From contig CAVVPU010000134.1 in assembly GCA_963750015.1 (NCBI GenBank), positions 10,477-74,476 on the forward strand: a stretch of 64,000 bases of DNA, written 5' to 3'. Each line of letters starts with the position of its first letter. Position 1 is the stretch's first letter. The notes under the pieces were generated by a model. That model did no database searches, had not been told where the DNA came from, and was given only the letters and a program-made list of their open reading frames with translations. Position numbers and translations under genes: made by a program. The stretch comes from CAVVNC01 sp963750015. Lineage in GTDB: Bacteria > Desulfobacterota > Syntrophorhabdia > Syntrophorhabdales > WCHB1-27. Below are positions 34,715 to 44,135 of this stretch, piece after piece.

Positions 34715-35773
34715 CTAATCCTTGCCCTCGAAGAGTTCTGCATTCCTTGAGTCCCGCTTTGAGTGATATGCAATCCCCAGATGTTTGAAAGCTTTCTCGG
34801 ACGCCTTCCTGCCCTGAGAAGTCCGGATAAGAAAACCGCATTTGAGCAGGTATGGCTCGACGACCTCGATGAGGACATCCGATTCGAGTTGAAGGGTGGC
34901 AGCCAGGGCTTCGATTCCCGCCGGACCTCCTTTATAGTTGAGGATAATCACCTTGAGCAGCTTCCTATCGAGCTCGCTCAAGCCCTGCTCGTCGATGCCT
35001 TCCAGGGCGAGGGCATCCATGGCAACACGGAGGGTGATGATACCCTTTGCCCTCACCTGGGCAAAGTCCCGGACCCTTTTCAGCAGCCTGTTCGCAACCC
35101 TCGGCGTACCCCTCGATCTTCTCGCAATTTCATAGGCGCCCTCTTCGTCTACTGCGATCTTTAATATGAGGGCTGATCGTTTGACGATCCGTATCAAGTC
35201 TTTGTCCTCGTAAAAGTCGAGATCCCTCACTATGCCGAACCTGTCCCTCAGCGGAGAAGACAGAAGGCCCGATCTCGTCGTCGCCCCTATCAGGGTGAAC
35301 TGCTCCAAACGGTACCGGTGCGTGCGGGCATGAACACCACGATCGAAGATAAAGTCAACGGCAAAATCTTCCATGGCAGGATAAAGGAACTCCTCCACGA
35401 TCTTTGGTATCCGGTGTATCTCGTCGATGAAGAAGATGTCTCCCCGCTCCATATTGGTAAGGAGGCCCATCAGATCCCCTCCTTTCTCCAATGCGGGACC
35501 GGAGGACGCGATGATCTTCGTGTTCATCTCGTTTGCAATGATATGGGCAAGAGTCGTTTTACCGATGCCCGGCGGACCGTTGAGCAGGATATGTTCCAGG
35601 GATTCTTCCCTTTTCAGGGCCGCCTGAATAGCTATACGTAGGGTTTCAACGACCTTGTCCTGGCCTACGTACTCAGAGAGCGCATTGGGTCGCAGGTTGA
35701 GGAACTCTTCCTCTTCGGCAACCGTTTCCCCGCCCTTCCCTTCCGTCAACCCGTCCGATTCGTCGTATATCAA
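34715..35773 (-). CDS. ruvB: Holliday junction branch-migration ATPase RuvB
   Basis: A 352-residue AAA+ motor that drives branch migration with RuvA. Visible: LRPNALSEYVGQDKVVETL, Walker A LNGPPGIGKTTLAHIIANE, Walker B GDIFFIDEIHRI, sensor 1 GATTRSGLLSSPLRDRFG, and the C-terminal winged helix. A somewhat longer acidic N-terminal lead (DGLTEGKGGETVAEEEE) precedes the core. The ATG overlaps the ruvA stop by 4 bases. Confidence 0.97.
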   Translation of the reverse strand: MIYDESDGLTEGKGGETVAEEEEFLNLRPNALSEYVGQDKVVETLRIAIQAALKREESLEHILLNGPPGIGKTTLAHIIANEMNTKIIASSGPALEKGGDLMGLLTNMERGDIFFIDEIHRIPKIVEEFLYPAMEDFAVDFIFDRGVHARTHRYRLEQFTLIGATTRSGLLSSPLRDRFGIVRDLDFYEDKDLIRIVKRSALILKIAVDEEGAYEIARRSRGTPRVANRLLKRVRDFAQVRAKGIITLRVAMDALALEGIDEQGLSELDRKLLKVIILNYKGGPAGIEALAATLQLESDVLIEVVEPYLLKCGFLIRTSQGRKASEKAFKHLGIAYHSKRDSRNAELFEGKD

Positions 35774-36384
35774 TTCTTCTGACCTCTATATACTTCCTCA
35801 AAAAGTTCCTCTGAAGAGACGATGGAAGGACGCCTCTTCATGGCTTCTTGAATCAGCTTCCTGGCCTCGGTCGGTCTGTGTCCGAGTTGGCTTACGAGGA
35901 CAGCCTCCACCTCTGTCTTGAAATCTTCCGGTACCTCGGCAGGAAGCTCCAATTCGGGCATAAGCGCATATTTAGCCGCTTTCCCCTTCAGAGCGGCCAC
36001 TATTTTCTCGGCCTTCCTTTCTCCGATTCCCTTGAGCTGTTTGAGGTCCTTAACGGACTTATCCTCGATGAAGCGGGCTATCTCCCGCACCGGTTTCGTG
36101 AGGGCCCGGATCGCAAGGTTTGGTCCGATATCCTCGACCGTGATGAACAGCTCGAAGAACTCTTTATCCAGCTCCGAGCGGAACCCCACGAGCACGGGTT
36201 TAGGCTGCCTTTCGGTCTGATTATACGAAATGTATAACTTAAGCCCATCCTCCACCTTGGTGGTCCGCCGGATTTCATTCATGACATAGGCCGGGATCAG
36301 AATCTCGTAACCCACGCCTCCGACGCCAAGGGTGACCTTGTCAATGTACACCTTTTTTAGAGAGCCTTCCAGGTATGATATCAC
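35770..36384 (-). CDS. ruvA: Holliday junction-binding protein RuvA
   Basis: A 204-residue RuvA: N-terminal OB fold (MISYLEGSLKKVYIDKVTLG), helix-hairpin-helix motifs (FITVEDIGPNLAIRAL, LKQLKGIGERKAEKIVAALK) and the small RuvB-binding C-terminal domain (VSQLGHRPTEARKLIQEAM). It overlaps ruvC by 44 bases, so the three ruv genes form a tight operon. Confidence 0.96.
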   Translation of the reverse strand: MISYLEGSLKKVYIDKVTLGVGGVGYEILIPAYVMNEIRRTTKVEDGLKLYISYNQTERQPKPVLVGFRSELDKEFFELFITVEDIGPNLAIRALTKPVREIARFIEDKSVKDLKQLKGIGERKAEKIVAALKGKAAKYALMPELELPAEVPEDFKTEVEAVLVSQLGHRPTEARKLIQEAMKRRPSIVSSEELFEEVYRGQKN

Positions 36385-36862
36385 TCTTCCCCCGATAGCC
36401 CCTGTAAAAAACCGTCAAGGCAACGGCCAGGGCATCCGCGATATGAAACGATTTCAACTCATTGGCGCCAAGCGTCTTTCTCACCACTTCCCTGATTTGA
36501 ATCTTTGTTGCACCCCCGTAGGACACCAGAGCGTTTTTCACCTCTCTGGGAGTGACCTCAACGACAGTGACGTCGTGACGAAAGGCCGAAAGGTATATAA
36601 TGGCCATCACGCCGCCCAGCAATATGCCGGCCTTAGGATACCTTACCATGGAAAATATATTCTCCACAGCCAGGACTTCGGGCTTCAACGTCTCGAGGAG
36701 ATAGTTCAGATCCTCGTGGATCTGGAAAAGGCGCCTCGATACGTGATCTTTGGGAGAGGTCTTGATGGAACCGCATCTTTGCAAGGAAACAACAGTCGCT
36801 CCACAGGTGATGGTGCCGAACCCTGTGCTCGCAAGCCCCGGATCTATGCCAAGAATAACCAT
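36341..36862 (-). CDS. ruvC: Holliday junction endonuclease RuvC
   Basis: A 173-residue RNase H-fold resolvase. The acidic residues are visible: Asp7 in MVILGIDPGLASTGFG, Glu in EVLAVENIFS, and Asp in SFHIADALAVAL. A basic tail follows. It resolves junctions processed by RuvAB, encoded immediately downstream. The 125 bases between rodZ-like stop and this start show no gene. Confidence 0.96.
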   Translation of the reverse strand: MVILGIDPGLASTGFGTITCGATVVSLQRCGSIKTSPKDHVSRRLFQIHEDLNYLLETLKPEVLAVENIFSMVRYPKAGILLGGVMAIIYLSAFRHDVTVVEVTPREVKNALVSYGGATKIQIREVVRKTLGANELKSFHIADALAVALTVFYRGYRGKSDIIPGRLSKKGVH

Positions 36863-36987
36863 CGAACAGCCCGTAATGTTTTTCCCATAATCCGGGGCTT
36901 ACCGCAAGAGAAAACTATAGGGATAACGTAAAGTCATGTTGTTTGAGGCTGTGAAGAAAAGCGGGCGGACTCGAAAAATGAGACGAG

Positions 36988-37848
36988 TCAAGAGAGGTTG
37001 ATGTGCTTCACCTCGCCTGCCTGGCCCGAAAATCCCAGGTCCTTCCCATTATAGATGAGCTTGACGCCTGCCGCATTGCCGATGAGAAGGTCGAAACAAT
37101 CCTTCGCGTTGAGTATCACCACCTCTTCGGGGTTCAACATGAACTCTTTCGTTTGCGTCCCGTCGATGATGATCCTCAGCCAGGTCCTTTCCTGGCACGT
37201 GATGGTCAGTTTCTTCTTTTCAAGGACAAGGCTGTCTTCCTGCTTATCGCTTGACGTCGCCGGTTGGTTCTGATTCACGTCGGCCGATTCGACCGAGCTC
37301 GTCTGAAGGGCTTGATATGCTTTTGTTCCGTCCGTCTGCGTCGTCACGGCCGAAGCTTCCTGAGGATTCGCCGCAGCCGGAGTGGCAGTCACGGCGGCAG
37401 TCTGGTATGTGTTCTCTGCACTTTGGGCGGGGCGGGTGACATAAGAGGGCCGAGGTAGGTTCTGAAATACGAAGAACCCAATGACAGCAGCTCCCAAAAC
37501 TGCTGCACCTATTATCTTCTTCCGGTCCCATGGCTTGGAACGTGCCCTCTCTTTCTGCGGCTTTGCCGGCGTTGGCGCCATTTCGTCGGACGGTGCCGTT
37601 ATGGGCTCCGGAGCGGCCGGGAGCATAGTAGCCTCTACCGCGTCCTGCACCTTAAGAAAGGCAGTGTACTGAGTCACGTATCCCCTTACATAAACGGGAT
37701 GAGGCAGGTTTTCCCAGTTTCCGGCCTCGATAGCCTCTATCACGCGTTTTCTTATAAAAAGCGCAGTCGAGACCTGATCGTAAGTCAGCCCTCTCTCTTC
37801 CCGCGCTGTCTTGAGCAATTCTCCTATTTTGCAAAGGTCAAAAGGCAT
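36988..37848 (-). CDS. RodZ-like helix-turn-helix membrane protein
   Basis: About 286 residues: N-terminal Xre-type HTH_25 domain (IGELLKTAREERGLTYDQVS, LPHPVYVRGYVTQYTAFL), one transmembrane helix (IIGAAVLGAAVIGFFVFQ, near residue 125), a Thr/Ala/Gln-rich periplasmic linker and a C-terminal DUF4115 beta domain (TCQERTWLRIIIDGTQTKEF). This is the RodZ layout; RodZ connects MreB filaments to the cell-wall elongation machinery. The ATG at 37848 was chosen because GGGGAGGGGGG directly precedes it; the open frame extends eight codons further. Confidence 0.85.
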   Translation of the reverse strand: MPFDLCKIGELLKTAREERGLTYDQVSTALFIRKRVIEAIEAGNWENLPHPVYVRGYVTQYTAFLKVQDAVEATMLPAAPEPITAPSDEMAPTPAKPQKERARSKPWDRKKIIGAAVLGAAVIGFFVFQNLPRPSYVTRPAQSAENTYQTAAVTATPAAANPQEASAVTTQTDGTKAYQALQTSSVESADVNQNQPATSSDKQEDSLVLEKKKLTITCQERTWLRIIIDGTQTKEFMLNPEEVVILNAKDCFDLLIGNAAGVKLIYNGKDLGFSGQAGEVKHINLS

Positions 37849-38265
37849 TTCCCCCCTCCCCCTAAACCGCATGGCTTGTTTTGCACATTCTATAAAATAT
37901 GCTTTTCCATGTCACCAAAAAACTTCATGCAACCATATAATAATACTCTTGATCCAGCCATTTGCAATACCCCGGTCCGCGTCGACCTCGGACCGCACAA
38001 GATCATCAACGTCACAACTTGCAATCCTTATACCACAAACTCCAGCCTCCTGCCCCGTGTCAATTCTCCGCTATTCCCACGAATCCATCGCAAATTGAAG
38101 CGAAATGGGCGAAAGATGGGGCTCATAGCTTCTACAGTACTCCTAGTGAACATATCCACAGGCAGTCAGGAACACTCCTATCAGGAGTTCAGGAGAAAAC
38201 TCACTTCGTCATTCCCTGTCAAAATTCCGTCTCAGTACGAGGAAGCCACAGCCACAGACGAACGG
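37849..38265. other. Gap without a recognised gene
   Basis: The 417 bases between the RodZ-like gene and purM contain no ORF with convincing coding character. A short hairpin (ACTCCT-atc-AGGAGT) lies around 38176-38190. No tRNA or terminator with a T-run was recognised. Confidence 0.5.
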
Positions 38266-39444
38266 TCACCCTCGACTCTTTCGTTGATACTCTATGGTCT
38301 CAGTCGGGGTCACGATGGAAAGGGAGGACCCTGCCTCCTGGAATTCAGTCCGGCCGATCACACGCGCGCTCACGCCGAACTTCTCCGATATATCGATAAT
38401 TCCCGCACTCGCCACAGGATCGCAACAAATCTCCATTCGGTGACCCATGTTAAAAACCCTAAACATCTCCCTTTTGGGGAGGTCAGTGCACTTTTCGAGA
38501 AAATCGAAAATCGGCGGCGCGGGAAAAAGGTTGTCTTTCACATAGCGGATCTTCTCACCGAAGTTAAGGCATTTCGTCTGTCCGCCGCCCGTATTGTGAA
38601 AAATGGCCGAGATATGGCCCCTGTACCCTTCCAGTATATCCTTGATAATCGGAGCATACGTGCGCGTCGGGGACAAGAGCGCCTCGCCGATAGTCACAGG
38701 CGTCCCGGGCAGGCTATCGTCGATGTCGAATTTGCCGCTATAGGCTATGCCCCCTATATCGGGAGCAAAGGTTTCCGGGAACTCTTCACGGTAACGGCCG
38801 GTAAGCAATTCATGGCGCAACGAGGTAAAGCCATTGCTCCCCACCCCTGAATTGTATGATGATTCATATTTTGCCTGGCCAAAGGATGCGAGCCCCACGA
38901 TCGCCTGACCATGGCGTACCTTGCTGCAGTCGATAAAATCCTTCCTTGCCATACGGGTGGCAAGGACTGAATCGACGACAATGGTCCTGACGAGATCGCC
39001 TATATCCGCGGTTTCACCGCCGCACGAATGAATCAGTATGCCCAGGGAACCGAGTCTTTCGGCGAGCTCCTCGTAGCCCGTTATCACCGCTCGGAGCACT
39101 TCGCCCGGAACCAGCTTAGCATTTCTTCCGATCGTGTTGGAAAGCACAAAAGGACCCATGGCGCCCACACATGTAAGGTCGTCCAGATTCATGACGAGGG
39201 AATCCTGCGCAATGCCGCGAAATATGGAAGCATTTCCGTGTCGGCGAAAATGTATGTAGGCAACGGCCGATTTAGTACCGGCCCCGTCAGCGTGCAAAAG
39301 AAAACAGTGTTCCGGCGAATTCCCGTACACATCAGGGAGCACCTTGCAAAATGCCCCGGGAAAAAGACCCGATTCGAGCCCCTCGATGGCTGCTTTGACC
39401 TCCGATTTGTCAGCGGATACTCCACGATCCTCGTACGTTGGCAT
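38266..39444 (-). CDS. purM: Phosphoribosylformylglycinamidine cyclo-ligase (AIR synthase), long type
   Basis: A ~392-residue PurM-family enzyme converting FGAM plus ATP to aminoimidazole ribotide in purine synthesis. Motifs: YEDRGVSADKSEVKAAIEGL, LLHADGAGTKSAVAYIHFRR, MNLDDLTCVGAMGPFVLSNT, CGGETADIGDLVRTIVVDS, VGLASFGQAKYESSYNSGVG. It is ~45 residues longer than E. coli PurM and resembles, from memory, the ~390-residue form common in Bacteroidetes. The ATG at MPTYEDRG was preferred over an upstream in-frame start at 39471. No other pur gene is adjacent. Confidence 0.88.
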   Translation of the reverse strand: MPTYEDRGVSADKSEVKAAIEGLESGLFPGAFCKVLPDVYGNSPEHCFLLHADGAGTKSAVAYIHFRRHGNASIFRGIAQDSLVMNLDDLTCVGAMGPFVLSNTIGRNAKLVPGEVLRAVITGYEELAERLGSLGILIHSCGGETADIGDLVRTIVVDSVLATRMARKDFIDCSKVRHGQAIVGLASFGQAKYESSYNSGVGSNGFTSLRHELLTGRYREEFPETFAPDIGGIAYSGKFDIDDSLPGTPVTIGEALLSPTRTYAPIIKDILEGYRGHISAIFHNTGGGQTKCLNFGEKIRYVKDNLFPAPPIFDFLEKCTDLPKREMFRVFNMGHRMEICCDPVASAGIIDISEKFGVSARVIGRTEFQEAGSSLSIVTPTETIEYQRKSRG

Positions 39445-40108
39445 ACTCTTTCCTCTATCCCTTCCCGGCATCGCGTTCGCCGGCGCAGCCTACAGCCCGC
39501 CGCCTCCCCTCTCCCCATAGCGCCCCAGGGTCTCGTGAAGGACAGCAGACATGCGACGAGTCAAGTCTCTCTCTGACGCTACATATTGTAACAGAATATC
39601 GGGCTTATCGGAAAGTCCTTCATGCGCGAAATTGTCAGGTGAGAAATTGCTCCTGGAGTGAAAATATAGGATTATGGAAAATTATGGATTCAAACGGAGA
39701 ATTTGGTGCGCCCAGCAGGAATCGAACCTGCAACCTTTGGATTCGTAGAGCAAAAAAGCTGAATCAAGGAGTCCTTGATTTCGGTCTGATTCCCCGTAAG
39801 TCCTTGAAACAGTGGTCCTTTGGATTTTCCACATAGTTCGGTTTGTTCTATCTATTTCCGTCTCTTTCAGTCTCTTTTATCACAATTCTATCACACGAAA
39901 AATCTCTGGGAAGCCCGTCGTGTCCCGTTCACGCCGCGTCCCTTGATTGCGAGCACACTTGCTGTGGCTTCAGGAAGGAGTTCTCTCGGGCGCGAAATGT
40001 TGATACTCGTCTAAGTATTTCGCTCTCCTCGGCTGCACCTGCAAATCGAATGCAGAGCAGTTCGCTGAAGCTTATCGATTTCATTAAAAGCCGCCATATA
40101 GCTTACGT
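39445..40108. other. Intergenic junction region with a tRNA fragment
   Basis: The 660 bases between purM and the TonB gene hold no convincing protein gene. The only recognised feature is the tRNA-Arg 3' fragment described separately. Short ORFs here read through the antisense of the tRNA. Confidence 0.6.
39704..39749 (-). other. Orphan 3' fragment of tRNA-Arg (putative att site)
   Basis: On the minus strand the 46 bases run from the anticodon loop (CTACGAA, anticodon ACG) through the T-arm GCAGG-TTCGATT-CCTGC, the 3' acceptor strand TGGGCGC and the ACCA end. The 5' half of the tRNA is missing; upstream sequence is unrelated. A tRNA 3' half alone is the classic product of site-specific integration into a tRNA gene, where the distal att copy stays behind. 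By orientation, the inserted segment would extend rightwards from here. Confidence 0.75.
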
Positions 40109-41050
40109 TCATTCCAGTCGGAAAGCGATCGGTATGATGACCTCCGCCTTCGATGGAGGCTTGGGGTAAGGCTGCAATGTCTGGACTGTTTTGATCACGG
40201 TCTGGTCGAGGAGATCGTGACCGGAGCTCTTGATCACCCTGGCGGCTTCCACGGTACCGTTTTCCAGTATCACGAAGGCGACGGTCAACGAACCCTTCCA
40301 GCCCATCCGCCGGGCGGTATAGGGGTATTTAAGGTTGTTGACGATCAGATCGCGGATATAGCCGAAATTGTGGGCCATATATTCTTTCGTTTCCCCATCT
40401 CGGCTACCGCCCATGCCGTGGCCGGTTGAGGAACCCGGATTGCTTGCGCCTGATCCCACCTCTGCCGCGCCCGCTCTCGTTCCGCCTTGCGGGCCTTGTC
40501 CTTCGGCTGCGCCTCCAAAAGTCGCCGTTCGGGGGGCCGTCGCGGAGGATACGGATAACGTAGAACTCACAGTCGCCGAAGCCATGTCCGTCGGTGTCTC
40601 GTTTTTCGCCTCCGGTACGAAAGGTTTCGAGGCCGCGGGAATGGCCGATTCGGGGCGTCTATCGTGACTGCCCCTCGTTATGTCCGGGGAGACCACTTTC
40701 CTTGTGACCGGAGCCCGGCCTCGTTCCACGAGACCTCTTTCTTCCGTCGGCTCGGAGTCCGCGAGAAAAACGGTAATGGTCTCCTGATGCTTCTTCACGT
40801 AATCCGTGGAGCAGACGATCGCGATGGCGATAACGGCCGCGTGGAGCATGATGGAGACGATGAGCCCCCTGCCGATATCCTTTTCTCCTGCCCACCGAAT
40901 ATTCATCCTTCTGCTTCTTGAAGGAACCGGTTGCCCGGCCGTGGCAATCGCGCGCGCCTCGCCATCGCCGAAAGGAATGCCCGTCCAAGGCACCGTACCG
41001 GAAATCTCCTTGCTGCAGAGCAATGAGCCGTCAATAATCTCGTGGTGCAT
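40109..41050 (-). CDS. tonB: Energy transducer TonB of the cobalamin operon
   Basis: A 313-residue TonB-family protein: a ~55-residue N-terminal extension, one membrane anchor (LIVSIMLHAAVIAIAIVCST), a long Pro/Ala/Gly-poor-conserved periplasmic spacer, and the C-terminal TonB domain (LIVNNLKYPYTARRMGWKGS, TVAFVILENGTVEAARVIKS, SGHDLLDQTVIKTVQTLQPY). The start at 41050 has a good ribosome-binding site (GGAGTGAAGGA). MNIRWAGEKD at 40906 is an alternative start. It lies 6 bases after the inferred end of cbiZ, making it the last gene of the B12 operon. No exbB/exbD is adjacent here. Confidence 0.9.
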   Translation of the reverse strand: MHHEIIDGSLLCSKEISGTVPWTGIPFGDGEARAIATAGQPVPSRSRRMNIRWAGEKDIGRGLIVSIMLHAAVIAIAIVCSTDYVKKHQETITVFLADSEPTEERGLVERGRAPVTRKVVSPDITRGSHDRRPESAIPAASKPFVPEAKNETPTDMASATVSSTLSVSSATAPRTATFGGAAEGQGPQGGTRAGAAEVGSGASNPGSSTGHGMGGSRDGETKEYMAHNFGYIRDLIVNNLKYPYTARRMGWKGSLTVAFVILENGTVEAARVIKSSGHDLLDQTVIKTVQTLQPYPKPPSKAEVIIPIAFRLE

Positions 41051-41056
41051 GTTCCT

Positions 41057-42224
41057 TCACTCCTGCCCGCCCGTCTCTTCCGGCCATTTGTCTTGAAAGC
41101 CGAGGGCGACCGCTTGTTCGACAAGGTTCAAAAGGTCGCGGTCAGAGGACATGCGAGCGGCCAATGCGGCACGATAGAGAGGAAGCCGTTCGTAGATGCC
41201 GGAGACCGCGGCGGATATCTGAGCACCGTAAGTGGCTCCGTAGTTCCGGCATGCAACTTTCGGGAAGAATGCCCCACGCCACTCTATCACTGACATGGAC
41301 GAGTGCGGCAACGGCCGCCACCACGAGAGGGTCCCGATCGACGGCAGCGAAGTTTGCCGCAAACAGGTTCCCTTTGTCCTTGGTCAAGCCTGCGGCAATG
41401 GACGCTTTGAGGTCGTCGCGACTCACGCCGAAGCGCCCGAGAAGGCGCGCCAGGGACCGCCGGCTCTCTGGGGTGAGGGAATCCTGCAAGGCCAGAGTCG
41501 CCTTGATCGCACTACACACGGTCTTTCCTATAAGCTCCCCCAGGATGGTATGCTTTCCCGCACTCGTGAGGGGTATACCCGCCTCCAGCCGAGCGGCTAC
41601 GCCTATCTGGTCTGTGCCCGTTCCGGTAGCCAATCCGTTCGAGTAGCGAGAACCGACATCGAGTTCCTGGAGCGCTGCGGTTTTTGCCTCCGTCGCCGTC
41701 ATGACGGCATTAACCATGGCCCCCGGCGTCAGTTCCCGGCCGATGAAAAGCATCGTATTGATGGTGCCGTGGAACACGGGGTCCTCATGGGAGACCTTCT
41801 CGAATCTCCCGTCGCGCTCGAAGACCGTTGCCGGGTCTCCTGCACGTCCGCCATTCGCCTCCACGCCCCCCGTGCAGACCGCGACGACGACGAGATTACG
41901 AAAAGATGCTTCCTTCGTGATCGCATAGCGCATGTTTGCGGCGGTGCCGAGGGTTGCGCAAAGGTCTTCGGGCAACCCGTATTGTCGGCACACCACGGAC
42001 CTGTAGCCTTTCGGGTCGGACGCTGTCAGGCGAAGCGCCGCAGGGTCATGGCCGACAGACTCGCACGATTGGTGATTATACAAGTATTCGAGATCCTCGC
42101 GCACTCCCCCTGCGGCCGGGCAGGTGGAGATCACCCGGTGAGGCACGAGGAAGCGGCCGTAGACAATCTTCTCTTCACGATGTATCTCAACGCCTTCATA
42201 GTAAGTGCCAAGAAGCATCCCCAT
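41057..42224 (-). pseudogene. cbiZ: Adenosylcobinamide amidohydrolase CbiZ, C-terminus frameshifted
   Basis: The CbiZ domain is clear (ISTCPAAGGVREDLEYLYNH, GTAANMRYAITKEASFRNLV, VHGTINTMLF-type FHGTINTMLFIGRELTPGAM, TATEAKTAALQELDVGSRYS, GLATGTGTDQIGV). CbiZ cleaves the aminopropanol linker of salvaged cobamides to yield adenosylcobyric acid for remodelling. The uninterrupted frame stops at 41142 after an unlikely tail. A one-base shift near 41250-41275 gives an alternative C-terminus (PKVACRNYGATYGAQISAAV) ending at 41057, 6 bases before tonB. The 3n+1 span fits one extra base. Function of the N-terminal CbiZ part is probably preserved even if the shift is real. Confidence 0.8.
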
Positions 42225-42308
42225 CTCCTGTATGTTTCATCTTTGCACCGGTCGGCCGTCGAGGGCCCGTTGTCCCGGTTTCCACCCTATCGCTGTCGGG
42301 CGAGGCTC

Positions 42309-43109
42309 TTATCCCTTCGCAACGGTATTCTCCTCCGGTATGAGAAATACCCCCGGTCTTCCGGAGACCGGGTTTTTCGTCACGATGACCGCCGTGTGGT
42401 ATACCTCTTCAATGGTCCGGTAAGTCAGCACCTCTTCGGGGGTGCCGTCTTTCCAGAGCATTCCGTCATTGAGCAGGAACAACCTGTCGCAGTATTGGCT
42501 CGCGAGGTTGAGATCATGGAGCACGACCATGACCGTGAGGCCTTTATCCCTGTTCAGCGTTCTTATCAGGTCGAGGACCCTTGCCTGATGGCCGATGTCG
42601 AGGTGGCTCGTGGGCTCGTCGAGAAGGAGCAGCACCGGCTCCTGCGCAAGGGCTCGGGCAATGAAGGCAAGCTGCCTCTCCCCGCTGCTCAGGCTATCCA
42701 CGAAACGGCTCCTCAGGTGCCGGATGCCGGTAAGGTCCATGACCGATCCGGCTATGTCGAGGTCCGACCTTTTCTCCATGAGCTGCAAACCTTTTCTGTG
42801 GGGTATCCTGCCGAGAAGCACGAGGTCTTCGACCCTCATCTGCACGTCGAGATCGTGCAACCTTCCCACGACGGCCACCTGTTGGGCCAGCTCGTGCAAG
42901 CTCAGAGTGGAAAGCGGTTTCCCTTTGAACAGCACTTCTCCCTGGGCAAGTCTTATCGCCCTGGTGACCGCCCTTATGAGGGTCGTTTTTCCAGACCCGT
43001 TCGGGCCTATCACGCCGACGAGGCCTCCGTCTTCTACGCGGACATTGATATCCTTGAGGACGAAACGTTCGTCGTAGCGGCAGCTCACATGACGGAGCTC
43101 CAGCATCAT
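42309..43109 (-). CDS. btuD: Cobalamin ABC transporter ATPase BtuD-like
   Basis: A 266-residue FecCD/BtuCD-type ATPase: Walker A GVIGPNGSGKTTLIRAV, Q-loop region, signature DSLSSGERQLAFIARALAQE, Walker B LLLLDEPTSHLDIG, and H-loop VVLHDLNLASQYCD. Family members import cobalamin, haem or siderophores. Substrate is inferred from the upstream cobalamin riboswitch and the adjacent cbiZ. The ATG overlaps the permease stop by 4 bases. Confidence 0.93.
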   Translation of the reverse strand: MMLELRHVSCRYDERFVLKDINVRVEDGGLVGVIGPNGSGKTTLIRAVTRAIRLAQGEVLFKGKPLSTLSLHELAQQVAVVGRLHDLDVQMRVEDLVLLGRIPHRKGLQLMEKRSDLDIAGSVMDLTGIRHLRSRFVDSLSSGERQLAFIARALAQEPVLLLLDEPTSHLDIGHQARVLDLIRTLNRDKGLTVMVVLHDLNLASQYCDRLFLLNDGMLWKDGTPEEVLTYRTIEEVYHTAVIVTKNPVSGRPGVFLIPEENTVAKG

Positions 43110-44122
43110 CTGCCCCTCATGCCCTTCGTTCGTCTCATCATCGCGTAAATAAAGAGGACGCCGCCGAATAGGCCGGTGACCACCCCTACGGGCAGCTCAA
43201 GGGGCTGTGCCACGTTCTTGGCCACGGCGTCGCAGAAAATGAGGAAGATCGCCCCCGAGATAAAGGAGGAGACAAGAAGAATACGGTGGTCGGTCCCGGC
43301 GAACATACGGACGAAGTGCGGTACGACCAAACCCACGAAACCTATGGCCCCCACGAGAGAAACGGACAGGCCCGTCAGAAGGGACGCGAGAAGGAGAAGG
43401 AGCCGTTTGGTTCTTTCTACGTTCACCCCGAGGTGGAGGGCGTCCTCTTCCCCCACAGACAGGGCGTTAAGATCGAAGCAGAAGAGATAGGCGACGACAA
43501 GACCTGAGATGGCGGCGACGAGCGCTACTTTCACGGGGAGCCAGTCGGTGTCACCTAACGAGCCTATGATCCAGAACAGGATATTGTGGAGATCCTCGAT
43601 ACGCGAGATGGACATGATCAAAAGCACTGCGGAAGATGATATGAAGCTGATCATGACGCCGGTGAGAAGGAGGCCCTGAAGGTTGAGGACCGATCTGTTG
43701 ATGCCGAGGGAGAGAAACACGATGACGCAGGCGGCCCCTAAAAAACCGAAAGCGGGCAGCGAGTAGACGCCGAGCAGGCCGGTCAGGCCGAGTACCGTGC
43801 CCAGGGCGACACCGAGAGCCGCGCCTCCTGAGATGCCGAGTGTATAGGGCTCGACCAGAGGGTTCCTGAACATGGCCTGGAGCATCACCCCGGAAAGGCT
43901 CAAGCTGCCGCCGATGGCGAAGCCCAGAAGGATCCGGGGCAGGCGTATGTCGAAAAGGATGGTGTACTCGGTCGCGCTCCCCTTCCCCCCGAACATGAGG
44001 CGCGCTATCCTGCCCGGATGCATGCCCGCGGGTCCGAGGATAAGCGAGAGGGCCGATACCGCCAGAAGGATGACGATCAGGCCAATCAGAATAGCGCACC
44101 ATTTGAAGAGTCTCTTCTCCAA
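43106..44122 (-). CDS. btuC: Cobalamin ABC transporter permease BtuC-like
   Basis: A 338-residue FecCD-family permease with about ten hydrophobic helices and the family motifs IRLPRILLGFAIGGSLSLSG, AMFRNPLVEPYTLGISGGAA, GAIGFVGLVVPHFVRMFAGT and PVGVVTGLFGGVLFIYAMMR. It forms the inner-membrane channel powered by the downstream BtuD-like ATPase and fed by the upstream BtuF-like binding protein (13-base gap). Confidence 0.93.
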   Translation of the reverse strand: MEKRLFKWCAILIGLIVILLAVSALSLILGPAGMHPGRIARLMFGGKGSATEYTILFDIRLPRILLGFAIGGSLSLSGVMLQAMFRNPLVEPYTLGISGGAALGVALGTVLGLTGLLGVYSLPAFGFLGAACVIVFLSLGINRSVLNLQGLLLTGVMISFISSSAVLLIMSISRIEDLHNILFWIIGSLGDTDWLPVKVALVAAISGLVVAYLFCFDLNALSVGEEDALHLGVNVERTKRLLLLLASLLTGLSVSLVGAIGFVGLVVPHFVRMFAGTDHRILLVSSFISGAIFLIFCDAVAKNVAQPLELPVGVVTGLFGGVLFIYAMMRRTKGMRGR

Positions 44123-44135
44123 CCTGTTCTCGCTT

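Noticed and set aside
39438..39836. 132-codon plus-strand ORF reading GAPSRNRTCNLWIRR
   Set aside because: This is the typical translation of antisense tRNA sequence; the region is the tRNA-Arg fragment.
41295..43148. 617-codon open frame on the plus strand across the cobalamin genes
   Set aside because: It is antisense to cbiZ and btuD, which have clear family motifs on the minus strand; the long frame is a by-product of GC-rich codon bias.
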